DNA from: Sandaracinaceae bacterium
GTDB taxonomy: Bacteria > Myxococcota_A > Polyangia > Polyangiales > Houyiibacteriaceae
Direction of reading: 5' to 3'
DNA: 13,645 bases
NCBI GenBank assembly: GCA_012514415.1
Contig: JAAZAH010000006.1
Location: forward strand, 1-13,645
This document shows positions 7,013 through 13,645 of the stretch, one piece after another. The translations under genes and the position numbers were made by a program. The stretch's first letter is position 1. Every line of letters begins with the position of its first letter. The notes beneath the pieces are model-generated. The model was not told the origin of the DNA and searched no databases. It saw only the letters and a program-made list of their open reading frames with translations.

Positions 7013-7104
7013 GCTGATCTATCACCGGCCAAACTGAAAAGCGAGGGGGTCCTTGGAGCTTTCCACTCCACGGGGTGATCGCGACTTTCTGAGCCCAAAG
7101 CATC

Positions 7105-7938
7105 CTAGCGGGCTCTTCGAAGCGCGCGTGCAATGAGGACTGCCTGACGCGTCTCCGCCACGTCGTGCACTCGGAGGGCATGAGCTCCCAGCTCGGCCGC
7201 TCGCATCGCGATCGCAAGGGAGCCGCCGAGTCTCCGATCGGGCGTCGATCGCGGAGCCCCTTCCCTCTCCTCGAGATCCGCGATAAGCGATTTTCGACTT
7301 GCTCCGACATAGACCGGATGGCCGGATCGTGCGAGCGCGGGCAGGTTCTCGAGGCATTCGAGGCTCTGTGCCGTGGTCTTAGCGAATCCGATTCCGATAT
7401 CGAGGTAGATCGTGCCGGAGACCCCCGCAGCGCGTGCGCGCTCGGCCCCGCGCATCAGCCCCCCAAAGACTTCGTCGAAGAGCGCATCGCCCTCGAGTTC
7501 GGGATCGACCGCTTCGCCCCGTCCTCGATTGTGCATAAGCACGAGATCGGCACCGCGCGATGCGACGAGCGTAAGGAGTGGAAGGGGCGGTTCGAGTCCC
7601 ACGTAGTTCACAACCCGCGCGCCGAGATCGAGTGCGACCTCGGCCACTTCGGGTTTCGTGGTGTCGATCGAGGTGCGGGCTCCCAACTCAGCCGCCACGT
7701 CAAGCGCCGGGCGAACGCGGCGAATCTCCTCTTCGGGCGCAATCGGCTCAAAACCGCGGCCGTAATTGCGTCCGGGAGGTCGCGTCGATTCCCCGCCGAT
7801 ATCGATGACGTCCGCGCCAAGGGCGAGGAGCTCCCTCACCCGATCTCGAGCGGAATCCGCCTCGAGGTAACGGCCTCCATCGCTAAAAGAATCCGGGGTC
7901 GTGTTGAGCACCCCCCAAATCTCGGGGAGCGCGCTCAT
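7105..7938 (-). CDS. folP: Dihydropteroate synthase
   Basis: 277 residues, normal length for the family. The enzyme joins 6-hydroxymethyl-dihydropterin diphosphate to para-aminobenzoate in folate synthesis and is the sulfonamide target; it is cytosolic. Visible motifs in order: GVLNTTPDSFSDGG at 9-22 (Asn12 is the expected metal/diphosphate ligand), DIGGESTRPP at 46-55, SIDTT at 90-94 (Asp92), LMHNRG at 134-139, GIGFAKT at 182-188, GASRKS at 212-217 and RVHDV at 256-260. Two positions differ from the usual pattern: VNYVG at 110-114 where most enzymes have a (V/I)ND segment, and DIGIGF at 180-185 where DPGIGF is usual. The ATG at 7938 overlaps the ftsH stop as TGATG, which points to translational coupling; a TTG one codon earlier is less likely. 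Confidence 0.93.
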   Translation of the reverse strand: MSALPEIWGVLNTTPDSFSDGGRYLEADSARDRVRELLALGADVIDIGGESTRPPGRNYGRGFEPIAPEEEIRRVRPALDVAAELGARTSIDTTKPEVAEVALDLGARVVNYVGLEPPLPLLTLVASRGADLVLMHNRGRGEAVDPELEGDALFDEVFGGLMRGAERARAAGVSGTIYLDIGIGFAKTTAQSLECLENLPALARSGHPVYVGASRKSLIADLEEREGAPRSTPDRRLGGSLAIAMRAAELGAHALRVHDVAETRQAVLIARALRRAR

Positions 7939-9875
7939 CAACTGGTCGACGGCACTTCGTTGGGCCGCGGCGTGAAGATCGAGCCCTTCGGACGCTTATC
8001 CTTCGCCGGATCCTTCCGCTTATCCGAATAGCTCGGAATGATGACTCGCTCGCTCGGCGGAAGTGGCTCGCCGCGCATGATGGCCTCGATCTCCTCACGG
8101 CCCAGCGTCTCGCGCTCGAGGAGCGCCTCCGTAAGCGCGTCCAGCTTATCGCGGTTCTCTTCGATCACGCGCCGCGCCCGATCGTATTGCGCCCGGATGA
8201 TGGAGCGGACCTCATCGTCGATCTCCTTGGCGGTGTGTTCGCTATAATCTTTATGATAGCTCGCGCCGAGGAAACCGGACTCCTCGCGCTCGACATAAGC
8301 GAGCGTGCCGAGCCTCTCGCTCATGCCCCACTCGGTGACCATCGAGCGCGCAAGCTGGGTCGCCTTTTTGAAGTCATCCGCCGCGCCCGTCGTGAGCTGG
8401 TTGAAGACGACCTCTTCGGCAATGCGTCCGCCGAGCGCCATCGCGATCCGGTCCTTGATCATCTCAGCCGAATAGCCGAGGTGATCCTCCTCGGGAAGCG
8501 ACATCGTCACACCGAGCGCAGGCCCCCTCGGAATGATCGTCACCTTGTGGATCGGATCGTGATTGGGGAGGAACCACGCCACCAGGGTATGTCCCGCCTC
8601 ATGATAGGCGGTGGTCTTTCGCTCCTTTTCGCTCACGACCATCGAGCGGCGTTCGGAGCCCATGAGGACCTTATCCTTCGCCATCTCGAAATCGTACATC
8701 GCAACGCAATCTTTATCCTGTCGCGCCGCGAGGAGCGCCGCCTCGTTCACGAGGTTTTCGAGATCGGCGCCAGAGAAGCCGGGCGTACCGCGCGCGAGAA
8801 TCTCGAGATCGACATCGTTTGCGAGAGGAACCTTTCGCGTATGCACCTGGAGGATGCCGAGACGCCCGCGAAGGTCGGGGCGAGGCACGACGATCCGCCG
8901 GTCGAAGCGTCCGGGGCGAAGGATCGCCGGATCGAGGACATCCGGTCGGTTCGTCGCCGCGATGATGATCACGCCATCGGTCGACTCGAATCCGTCCATC
9001 TCGACCAGGAGCTGGTTCAGGGTTTGTTCGCGCTCATCATGTCCGCCGCCGAGCCCACTGCCGCGATGGCGACCCACGGCGTCGATCTCATCGATGAAGA
9101 TGATGCAGGGCGCGTGCTTCTTTCCCTGCTCGAAGAGATCGCGTACACGCGAGGCGCCCACACCGACGAACATCTCGACGAAATCGGAACCGGAGATCGA
9201 AAAGAAGGGAACGCCCGCCTCTCCCGCGATGGCTCGCGCAAGGAGCGTCTTACCGGTACCCGGCGCGCCCATCAGAAGCACGCCCTTGGGAATCCGCCCG
9301 CCGAGGCGCTGGAACTTCTTGGGATCCTTCAAAAATGCGATGATCTCTTCGCAGTCGTCCTTCGCCTCGTCGATTCCTGCGACATCCGCGAACGTCACGC
9401 GATTCTGATTTTCGTTCAGAAGTCGCGCGCGCGATTTCCCGAAGCTCATCGCCTTCCCACCCGAAGCTTGGATCTGTCGCATGAAGAAGAAGACGATGAT
9501 CAGGAGGAAGATCATCGGGAGCCATGTCAGGAGGATCCCCGTCCAAGGGCTCGATTCATCCGCGATGTAAGTGACCTTGGCCTCTTTTTCGCGAAGCAGC
9601 TCATCAAGCCGCTCACCCGCGATGCCGACGGTCTCGTAGACGACGGGTTCGCCCTCCTCGGCGCCCTCGGCCGGCGCGAGACTGTAGGTAAAGACGGCGC
9701 TGGTCTCCGTCGGACGAATGCGGACCTCTTTGACCTCACCGGCTTCAACCGAAGCGATGAACTCGCTGAACGCAACAGAGCGCGTCTGTTCTTCTTGTGA
9801 GATCATATTCCACACAAAGAAGAACATCAGGGCCAAGAGGACCCAAAGGAGCAGGGTTTTATGGCTTTGTTTCAC
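7938..9875 (-). CDS. ftsH: ATP-dependent zinc metalloprotease FtsH
   Basis: 645 residues, full length. FtsH forms a hexamer in the inner membrane and degrades misfolded membrane proteins and some regulators. Two membrane helices (about 7-24 and 111-131) flank a periplasmic domain. The AAA module has Walker A GAPGTGKT at 203-210, pore loop MFVGVG at 235-240, Walker B IIFIDEID at 258-265 and the second region of homology with LRPGRFDRR at 319-327. The protease has HEAGH at 425-429, and the third zinc ligand is expected at Asp501 in TTGAADDFKKAT. The C-terminal tail (about 605-645) is basic and proline-rich. The start is a GTG at 9875 with GAGGAA three bases upstream. It lies 69 bases after tilS and overlaps folP. 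Confidence 0.98.
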   Translation of the reverse strand: MKQSHKTLLLWVLLALMFFFVWNMISQEEQTRSVAFSEFIASVEAGEVKEVRIRPTETSAVFTYSLAPAEGAEEGEPVVYETVGIAGERLDELLREKEAKVTYIADESSPWTGILLTWLPMIFLLIIVFFFMRQIQASGGKAMSFGKSRARLLNENQNRVTFADVAGIDEAKDDCEEIIAFLKDPKKFQRLGGRIPKGVLLMGAPGTGKTLLARAIAGEAGVPFFSISGSDFVEMFVGVGASRVRDLFEQGKKHAPCIIFIDEIDAVGRHRGSGLGGGHDEREQTLNQLLVEMDGFESTDGVIIIAATNRPDVLDPAILRPGRFDRRIVVPRPDLRGRLGILQVHTRKVPLANDVDLEILARGTPGFSGADLENLVNEAALLAARQDKDCVAMYDFEMAKDKVLMGSERRSMVVSEKERKTTAYHEAGHTLVAWFLPNHDPIHKVTIIPRGPALGVTMSLPEEDHLGYSAEMIKDRIAMALGGRIAEEVVFNQLTTGAADDFKKATQLARSMVTEWGMSERLGTLAYVEREESGFLGASYHKDYSEHTAKEIDDEVRSIIRAQYDRARRVIEENRDKLDALTEALLERETLGREEIEAIMRGEPLPPSERVIIPSYSDKRKDPAKDKRPKGSIFTPRPNEVPSTS

Positions 9876-9944
9876 GTATTCCTCAGAGGATTTACCGTCC
9901 CGACAGCCTGCTCCGGGCGATAATTCATCACATTAACACGAATT

Positions 9945-10901
9945 TTATGCATCTTCAATTCCGGAGCGCTCCGGAGCGCGGAGCAGGATGCGCTGACCCG
10001 AGCGAATGACCTGATAGCCCCCGGGTAGGAGGACCTCGCCCTTCGCCCGAAGAAGAGCGGCGGTAGACTCTCTATGCGGCCGATTGAGGCGGAGCGGTAG
10101 CTCTCGTTCGATGAACGCGGTGAGGAGCGCGGGTCGAATGTGCGTGGGGAAGAGCTCGAGCGCTTGGATGGCGATCGTTTTTCCGCGGGGGATGCGCGCG
10201 AGGGCGAAATCGACCGCGACGCGCTCTCGCTCCCGATGGGCGCGAGCCTCGTCGGCGATCTGCGCGAGGTGCACGCGGATTTGGGGATCCTCCTCCTCGA
10301 GCATCGGGAGAAGCACTTCGCGAATGCGGACCCGCTCGTGTGCGTGTTCTCGATTGGTTGGATCGAGGACAAAGGGGATGCGAAAGCGCTCGAGGTGGGC
10401 CTGGAGGTCCGCGCGCGGTGTGTCGATGAGCGGGCGGATGACGCCATCGTCGCGCGCGGGTTCGATCCCCCCGAGTCCGTGAAATCCCCCGCCCCGGAGG
10501 ATGCGGTGAAGGACAGTCTCCGCCTGATCGTCTTGATGATGCCCGACGGCGATTTTTTGGGCGCGCCGCTCACGTTTCAACGCGAGGAGCGCCTCATAGC
10601 GCGCCTGTCTGGCGGCGCCTTGGAGCGACGCGCGGCGCTCGACCTCGACCTCGAGCTCGACAAATTCGATGGACCGCTTCGCCGCTTCGGATTGGACCAA
10701 GCGGAGTTCGTACTTGGCCTCTTGGCGGAGACCATGGTTGACGCCCGCGGCGATGAGCTCGAGATCGAGCTCGGCCCGGAGACGATGAAGAATATCGAGA
10801 AGCGCCATCGAGTCGGGGCCGCCCGAGCAGGCAAGGATCACGCGCTCGCCGCCATAGAGTAGCCCTCGCTCGCGAATCGTTCGCCGGATCTTCGAAAGCA
10901 C
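9945..10901 (-). CDS. tilS: tRNA(Ile)-lysidine synthase
   Basis: 318 residues. TilS uses ATP and lysine to convert C34 of tRNA-Ile2 (CAU anticodon) to lysidine, changing its decoding from AUG to AUA. The PP-loop ATPase motif SGGPDS is at 26-31, VNHGLR at 54-59, GHHQDDQAETVL at 120-131, RPLIDTPRADL at 156-166 and DPTN at 180-183 followed by ERVRIREVLLPML. The protein is shorter than the E. coli and B. subtilis enzymes, which carry longer C-terminal domains, so it is a compact form. The start is a GTG at 10901 without a clear ribosome binding site, six bases after the preceding gene's stop and in the same frame, so translational coupling is likely. Position just before ftsH matches the tilS-ftsH neighbourhood seen in many bacteria. 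Confidence 0.93.
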   Translation of the reverse strand: MLSKIRRTIRERGLLYGGERVILACSGGPDSMALLDILHRLRAELDLELIAAGVNHGLRQEAKYELRLVQSEAAKRSIEFVELEVEVERRASLQGAARQARYEALLALKRERRAQKIAVGHHQDDQAETVLHRILRGGGFHGLGGIEPARDDGVIRPLIDTPRADLQAHLERFRIPFVLDPTNREHAHERVRIREVLLPMLEEEDPQIRVHLAQIADEARAHRERERVAVDFALARIPRGKTIAIQALELFPTHIRPALLTAFIERELPLRLNRPHRESTAALLRAKGEVLLPGGYQVIRSGQRILLRAPERSGIEDA

Positions 10902-10907
10902 CGCGCG

Positions 10908-11456
10908 CTAAAACCGCCCCGAGACGAGAGAGACATGCGTCTCGCGGGTGCGATGATCGAAGGTGCTCGTCTGAACCCCCACGAAAGGAAGCCCGAGGGC
11001 GAGCGTTCCTCCGTGAATGCGGACAAGGCCGCCGCCGGCAGCGAGGGCACGCTCCTTGCTGCCGGGCTCGTCGCGCGGGGGATGGTACCTGCTCGCTCGG
11101 ACGATCAGGATCGTGGTCGGGATGAATCCGGCGATGCCCACGGCGAGAAAGGTCGGAGCGAGGATCCGCGAGACTTGGCTGCTGTCGTGGCGATCGACGA
11201 GATAATAGCCAGCGAGCGCGCCACCTGCGGCGCCCACCACGCCGGTCGCTGCGAGGATGAAGGGATTTTTGACGCGGAGCGCGGCGGGAATTCCAAGCCC
11301 AAGCTCAGCGCCGATGAGTCCGAGGCCGATGGTGCCCTTCGGGAGCGCCGCGTTTCGCTCGGCTACTGCGGGCGCTTGGGCGCGTGCAGCCATCACCGGG
11401 GATGCGGCGACGAAGAAAAGTGTGAGCGGAATGAAGAGCAGCGAGCGAAAAGACAA
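10908..11456 (-). CDS. Hypothetical multi-helix membrane protein, first gene of the tilS-ftsH-folP cluster
   Basis: 182 residues. A signal-peptide-like N-terminus (SFRSLLFIPLTLFFVAASPVMAARAQA, candidate cleavage near 23-27) is followed by three hydrophobic segments at about 41-60, 64-86 and 97-120, rich in Gly and Ala. A soluble basic C-terminus contains GGGLVRIHGGTLALGLPFVG and ends VSGRF. I do not recognise the family. The start is a TTG at 11456 with GAGG five bases upstream; an in-frame TAA at 11481-11483 rules out a longer protein and no ATG or GTG precedes the TTG in this frame. Its TAG stop is two codons before the tilS GTG, in the same frame. It is the promoter-proximal gene of the cluster. 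Confidence 0.7.
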   Translation of the reverse strand: MSFRSLLFIPLTLFFVAASPVMAARAQAPAVAERNAALPKGTIGLGLIGAELGLGIPAALRVKNPFILAATGVVGAAGGALAGYYLVDRHDSSQVSRILAPTFLAVGIAGFIPTTILIVRASRYHPPRDEPGSKERALAAGGGLVRIHGGTLALGLPFVGVQTSTFDHRTRETHVSLVSGRF

Positions 11457-11461
11457 GAGCG

Positions 11462-11465
11462 CCTC
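11462..11465 (-). promoter_or_regulatory. Ribosome binding site that supports a TTG start
   Basis: GAGG on the minus strand, five bases before the TTG at 11456. With the upstream stop at 11481-11483 it leaves the TTG as the only reasonable start of the 182-residue membrane protein. Confidence 0.55.
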
Positions 11466-11483
11466 GGTGGATGCGGTGCATTA

Positions 11484-11512
11484 AGAGTACACGAGCCCTC
11501 GATCTAGAGCAA
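11484..11512 (-). promoter_or_regulatory. Candidate sigma70-like promoter of the tilS-ftsH-folP cluster
   Basis: On the minus strand TTGCTC (11507-11512) is followed after exactly 17 bases by TACTCT (11484-11489). Matches to consensus are 4 of 6 and 3 of 6. Transcription would begin near 11477, about 20 bases before the TTG start and just upstream of its GAGG. Placement is good but the -10 element is weak. Confidence 0.35.
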
Positions 11513-11804
11513 TCGGCTTGTCGCTTGGCTTGGTGAGGAGGGCGCCACGCGAGCGCAGAGGGACGCACGAGCTCGAGAGGACGGCTCATTCGTCGCCACG
11601 CGCGCGGCTCAAACGACGCCCAGACATTTGCCGTAGCGAGAGTCTGCGGAAGATCGCGGCGCGCCTCCTCGAGATCGACCCACCTTGGACTCTCTCGGCC
11701 TCGCAAAACGGGCGAACCGAGTAGGCTACCGCGATTCGGGCATATCCCCCCACCCCCCGCATTCGCCTCGCCCTTCCGGGACCAAGAGTGAGCGCGGCAT
11801 TGGA

Positions 11805-11827
11805 GCGCTTCTCGAAGCGCGCCTTTT
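11805..11827 (+). terminator. Terminator-like hairpin in a gene-free stretch
   Basis: GCGCTTCTCGAAGCGC (11805-11820) is a perfect 16-base palindrome-like stem (6 base pairs with a CTCG loop if unstrained), followed after GCC by TTTT (11824-11827). It reads as an intrinsic terminator on the plus strand, but no plus-strand gene lies upstream within this region. Confidence 0.35.
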
Positions 11828-11856
11828 GACTTTCATCCCCGGGAAGAAGCCATAGA
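11826..11856 (+). promoter_or_regulatory. Weak promoter candidate for the enoyl-CoA hydratase gene
   Basis: TTGACT at 11826-11831 is a good -35 hexamer. The best -10-like sequence is CATAGA at 11851-11856, at a 19-base spacing and only 3 of 6 to consensus. The leader would be close to 90 bases. Low certainty. Confidence 0.2.
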
Positions 11857-11950
11857 CTCAGACTATCGGCGTGCGGAGAGCGACATCGCACGCGCTTGGT
11901 TTTTTCGGGCTTCCGCCCTTGATCGCGCGATAGGCGAAGAGAGAGTCGAG

Positions 11951-12736
11951 ATGAGCGAGACACGCAAATATCAAAAGCTTTTGGTCGAACAGAGCGGGGC
12001 GGTGCGCACCATCACGCTGAACGAGCCCGAGCGAAAAAACCCCCTCGGTCCGGTCGTCGTAAACGAGCTGCTCTACGCGCTCGACGATGCGCGCGACGAT
12101 GAATCGGTTCGCGTGATCGTCCTGACGGGTGCAGGCGATGCGTTCTCCGCAGGCGCAGATCTCAAACAGCTTGGAGGAAGCGGCGAAGGCGGCCTTCCTC
12201 CAAAAGGCGGCTTCCCCGATCTACTCCTCCGCTTCCGCGAGCTCGGTAAGCCCGTCATCGCTCGCGTCCCCGGCATCGCGATGGGCGGAGGGCTCGGGAT
12301 GATCTGCGCATGCGATTTCGCCATCGGATCGGAGCGAGCGGTTCTAAGTACGCCCGAGATCAAGCGCGGGCTTTTCCCCTTCATGATCATGGCCGTGATG
12401 AGCCGCGTCGTTCCGAGGCGCCGGCTTCTTCAAATGATGCTCCTCGGCGAAAAGCTGAATGCACAGCAGGCGCTTGATGCGGGGCTCCTCACGCATGTCG
12501 TCCCCGATGAGCGGCTCGACGCGGCCGTCGAGGAGCTTGCGGCGCAGCTCGCGCGTCAAAGCCCCACGGCGATGCGGCTTGGGCTGAAGGCTTTCCACCG
12601 AATGAGCGATCAGACGATGGCGGAAGCGCTCCCCGAGCTCGAAGCCGATTTGATGAGGGCGCTCTCCTCGGAAGATGCTCGCGAAGGGCTCAGGGCGTTT
12701 GTCGAGAAGCGCGAGCCGAACTTCACGGGTCGCTGA
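11951..12736 (+). CDS. Enoyl-CoA hydratase/isomerase (crotonase) family protein
   Basis: 261 residues, normal length. Crotonase-fold enzymes act on acyl-CoA thioesters in fatty acid or branched amino acid breakdown. The first oxyanion-hole segment AFSAGADL is at 64-71 and the second, GIAMGGGLGMICACD, at 108-122. TPE at 134-136 supplies the glutamate equivalent to rat Glu164. The position of rat Glu144 (GGGCE) is Gly116 here, so one of the two catalytic glutamates of classic hydratases is absent; a related function such as a glutaconyl-CoA-type hydratase, isomerase or hydrolase is possible. The tail EDAREGLRAFVEKREPNF matches the hydratase C-terminus. The ATG at 11951 has a purine-rich GAAGAGAGAG region upstream. 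It is a single gene on its strand and its end overlaps recJ by 14 bases, tail to tail. Confidence 0.9.
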   Translation: MSETRKYQKLLVEQSGAVRTITLNEPERKNPLGPVVVNELLYALDDARDDESVRVIVLTGAGDAFSAGADLKQLGGSGEGGLPPKGGFPDLLLRFRELGKPVIARVPGIAMGGGLGMICACDFAIGSERAVLSTPEIKRGLFPFMIMAVMSRVVPRRRLLQMMLLGEKLNAQQALDAGLLTHVVPDERLDAAVEELAAQLARQSPTAMRLGLKAFHRMSDQTMAEALPELEADLMRALSSEDAREGLRAFVEKREPNFTGR

Positions 12737-13645
12737 TCAGGCGCTCGATGGAAACCTCGAGCTGATCGCGTCCGTAGAAGGTGTTGCGGCCAAGCTCACC
12801 GACGGCGCGGATCGAGGCGCCTGGTTCGGGCGGCGCCTCGCTGTAGTTCGCTGCGAAGCCTGAGATGTATCGGCGGCCCACCTTGAGGCGGAGCTTCAGG
12901 TGGGCCCCGCCTTCACCGACCGGCTTGGCTTCTTCGACGATGGCGGGAAGCGCGAAGATGGGGGAGACGTTCGCCTCACCGAGAGGCTCGAGCGCACCGA
13001 GCTCCTCGACAGTCGGGAGCTCAAAGGCGCCGCCGACCTCAATATCGACGTCCAGCGGCGGACTCGGCGCCGTGCCAAGGGATTCGGAGCGCGCTGCGAA
13101 GGCCTCGCGAAAGGCGTCGACACGGCTTGGTTCGAGACGAACACCGACCGCAGCCTCATGGCCTCCAAAGCCGATGAGATATTCGGCGCAGTCCAGGAGT
13201 GCGCCGTGGATATTGAAGGCGCCCGCGCGTCGTCCGCTACCGATGGCGATCCCCTCTTCATATCCAAGCACGATGGCCGGGACACCGAAGCGATCGGCGA
13301 GGCGAGAAGCGATGATCCCGAGGACCCCCGGATGATAGCCCTCGCCGTCGATCACGATGCCCGTGCGAGGACGCTCACCATAAAGGGCACGCGTGCGCTC
13401 AAGCGCGTCCTTCATGATCCCATCCGCGATCTCGCGGCGGCGCCGATTGAGCGCTTCGATCTTTTCGGCGTAGACCTTCGCGCGGAGCGGATCCCGTTCG
13501 AGGAGAAGCTTCAAGGTGAGGTCGGGATCGTCGATGCGCCCCGGGGCGTTGAGGCGAGGCGCGAGCTTGAAGGCGATATCACGTCCGCCAAGAAACGCGC
13601 CCTTGCGAATATTGGCGAGCTTCTTGAGCGCTTCGAGTCCAGGGC
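12723..13645 (-). CDS. recJ: Single-stranded-DNA-specific exonuclease RecJ (partial, N-terminus off the right edge)
   Basis: The frame is open from the right edge to a TGA at 12723, giving 306 complete codons; the DHH catalytic half lies beyond the window. RecJ degrades single-stranded DNA 5' to 3' in recombination and mismatch repair. In the visible part, FKLAPRLNAPGRIDD (about 25-39) matches the end of the DHH domain. The DHHA1 region follows, with YHPGVLGIIASRL (103-115), GSGRR (135-139) and FGGHEAAVG (159-167). The C-terminal part, ending GRDQLEVSIERLISDP, fits the OB-like domain of the family. A Tyr stands where Trp is usual before HPGV. The gene converges with the enoyl-CoA hydratase gene, and their last codons overlap on opposite strands. 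Confidence 0.93.
   Translation of the reverse strand, partial: PGLEALKKLANIRKGAFLGGRDIAFKLAPRLNAPGRIDDPDLTLKLLLERDPLRAKVYAEKIEALNRRRREIADGIMKDALERTRALYGERPRTGIVIDGEGYHPGVLGIIASRLADRFGVPAIVLGYEEGIAIGSGRRAGAFNIHGALLDCAEYLIGFGGHEAAVGVRLEPSRVDAFREAFAARSESLGTAPSPPLDVDIEVGGAFELPTVEELGALEPLGEANVSPIFALPAIVEEAKPVGEGGAHLKLRLKVGRRYISGFAANYSEAPPEPGASIRAVGELGRNTFYGRDQLEVSIERLISDP

Larger units (their letters stand above)
11484..11950. other. Gene-free region between the tilS cluster and the enoyl-CoA hydratase gene
   Basis: 467 bases without a convincing gene. Frames that stay open here are arginine- and serine-rich and look like non-coding GC-rich sequence. It holds the minus-strand promoter candidate (11484-11512), a C-rich tract of two C6 runs (11746-11758), a terminator-like hairpin (11805-11827), a TTGACT -35-like hexamer (11826-11831) and a small GGGC-TTCC-GCCC hairpin (from about 11908). 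No tRNA cloverleaf was found by eye. Confidence 0.5.

Noticed and set aside
7000..7098. A 33-codon N-terminal extension of the TPR/PEGA-type protein
   Set aside because: It would bury the signal peptide; the ATG at 6999 has its own ribosome binding site.
7165..8031. A 288-codon plus-strand frame opposite folP
   Set aside because: Antisense to intact FolP motifs; composition is arginine- and serine-rich without any domain.
8187..9800. A 537-codon open frame on the plus strand opposite ftsH
   Set aside because: It lies entirely antisense to an unmistakable ftsH, its protein has no recognisable motif and is rich in R, D and E. Long antisense frames are common opposite GC-rich genes with strong codon bias.
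11305..11706. A 133-codon minus-strand frame overlapping the 182-residue membrane protein
   Set aside because: It covers the signal peptide region of that gene in another frame; the 182-residue frame has a GAGG site and plausible membrane segments, this one does not.
11518..11724. A 68-codon plus-strand frame upstream of the terminator-like hairpin
   Set aside because: Considered because it would explain the orphan hairpin, but it has no good ribosome binding site and its arginine-rich sequence looks non-coding.
11746..11758. C6-A-C6 tract as a G-quadruplex or phase-variable repeat
   Set aside because: Only two G runs are present on the minus strand, too few for an ordinary intramolecular quadruplex, and it is not inside a gene or a clear promoter spacer.
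11586..11963. A 125-codon minus-strand frame across the gene-free region
   Set aside because: Arginine/serine-rich low-information sequence, overlaps the start of the enoyl-CoA hydratase gene, no ribosome binding site seen.
1..13645. CRISPR arrays, insertion sequences, prophage genes, tRNA or rRNA genes
   Set aside because: I saw no regularly spaced repeats, terminal inverted repeats with transposase, integrase-like proteins or cloverleaf-forming stretches; no computational search was possible.

Overview
The window is GC-rich (roughly 60-65% by eye) and looks like a chromosomal segment of a deltaproteobacterium in the broad sense, most likely Myxococcota. The grounds are a secreted protein with a CGDG...GEEC cysteine-rich repeat of the kind common in myxobacteria, a periplasmic TPR/PEGA-type protein, the gene order tilS-ftsH-folP, and a strong preference for ATC, GAT and GAG codons. 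The exact order or family cannot be fixed from this sequence. I see no insertion sequence, prophage gene, CRISPR array, tRNA or rRNA.

Layout, left to right. (1) 1-4810, all minus strand, transcribed right to left: a 995-residue fusion of a PhaC-like alpha/beta hydrolase with a FATP/FadD6-like adenylate-forming domain, then an unrecognised 226-residue protein, then a secreted CehA/McbA-type PHP metallohydrolase that runs off the left edge. (2) 4811-5023 is a divergent intergenic region with several short inverted repeats. It leads on the plus strand into a small one-helix membrane protein (5024-5275) whose stop lies in a terminator-like hairpin. (3) 5386-11456 is a minus-strand cluster: a small multi-helix membrane protein with a TTG start, tilS, ftsH, folP, a TPR/PEGA-type membrane protein and a Cys-rich secreted protein. 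Most junctions are close, and ftsH-folP overlap as TGATG. A sigma70-like promoter candidate sits just before the first gene. (4) 11484-11950 is a gene-free stretch of 467 bases with a terminator-like hairpin and candidate promoter elements. (5) 11951-12736, plus strand, is an enoyl-CoA hydratase family protein. It overlaps by 14 bases, tail to tail, the end of recJ (minus strand), which runs off the right edge.

The tilS-ftsH-folP block is housekeeping: tRNA-Ile2 anticodon modification, membrane protein quality control and folate synthesis. The flanking genes lean towards acyl-CoA and lipid chemistry and towards the cell envelope. The least ordinary item is the PhaC-like/acyl-CoA-synthetase-like fusion. 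It has serine in place of the PhaC nucleophilic cysteine and a strongly altered ATP-binding loop, and it is followed by an unrecognised protein. I do not see an obvious new defence system or mobile system here.
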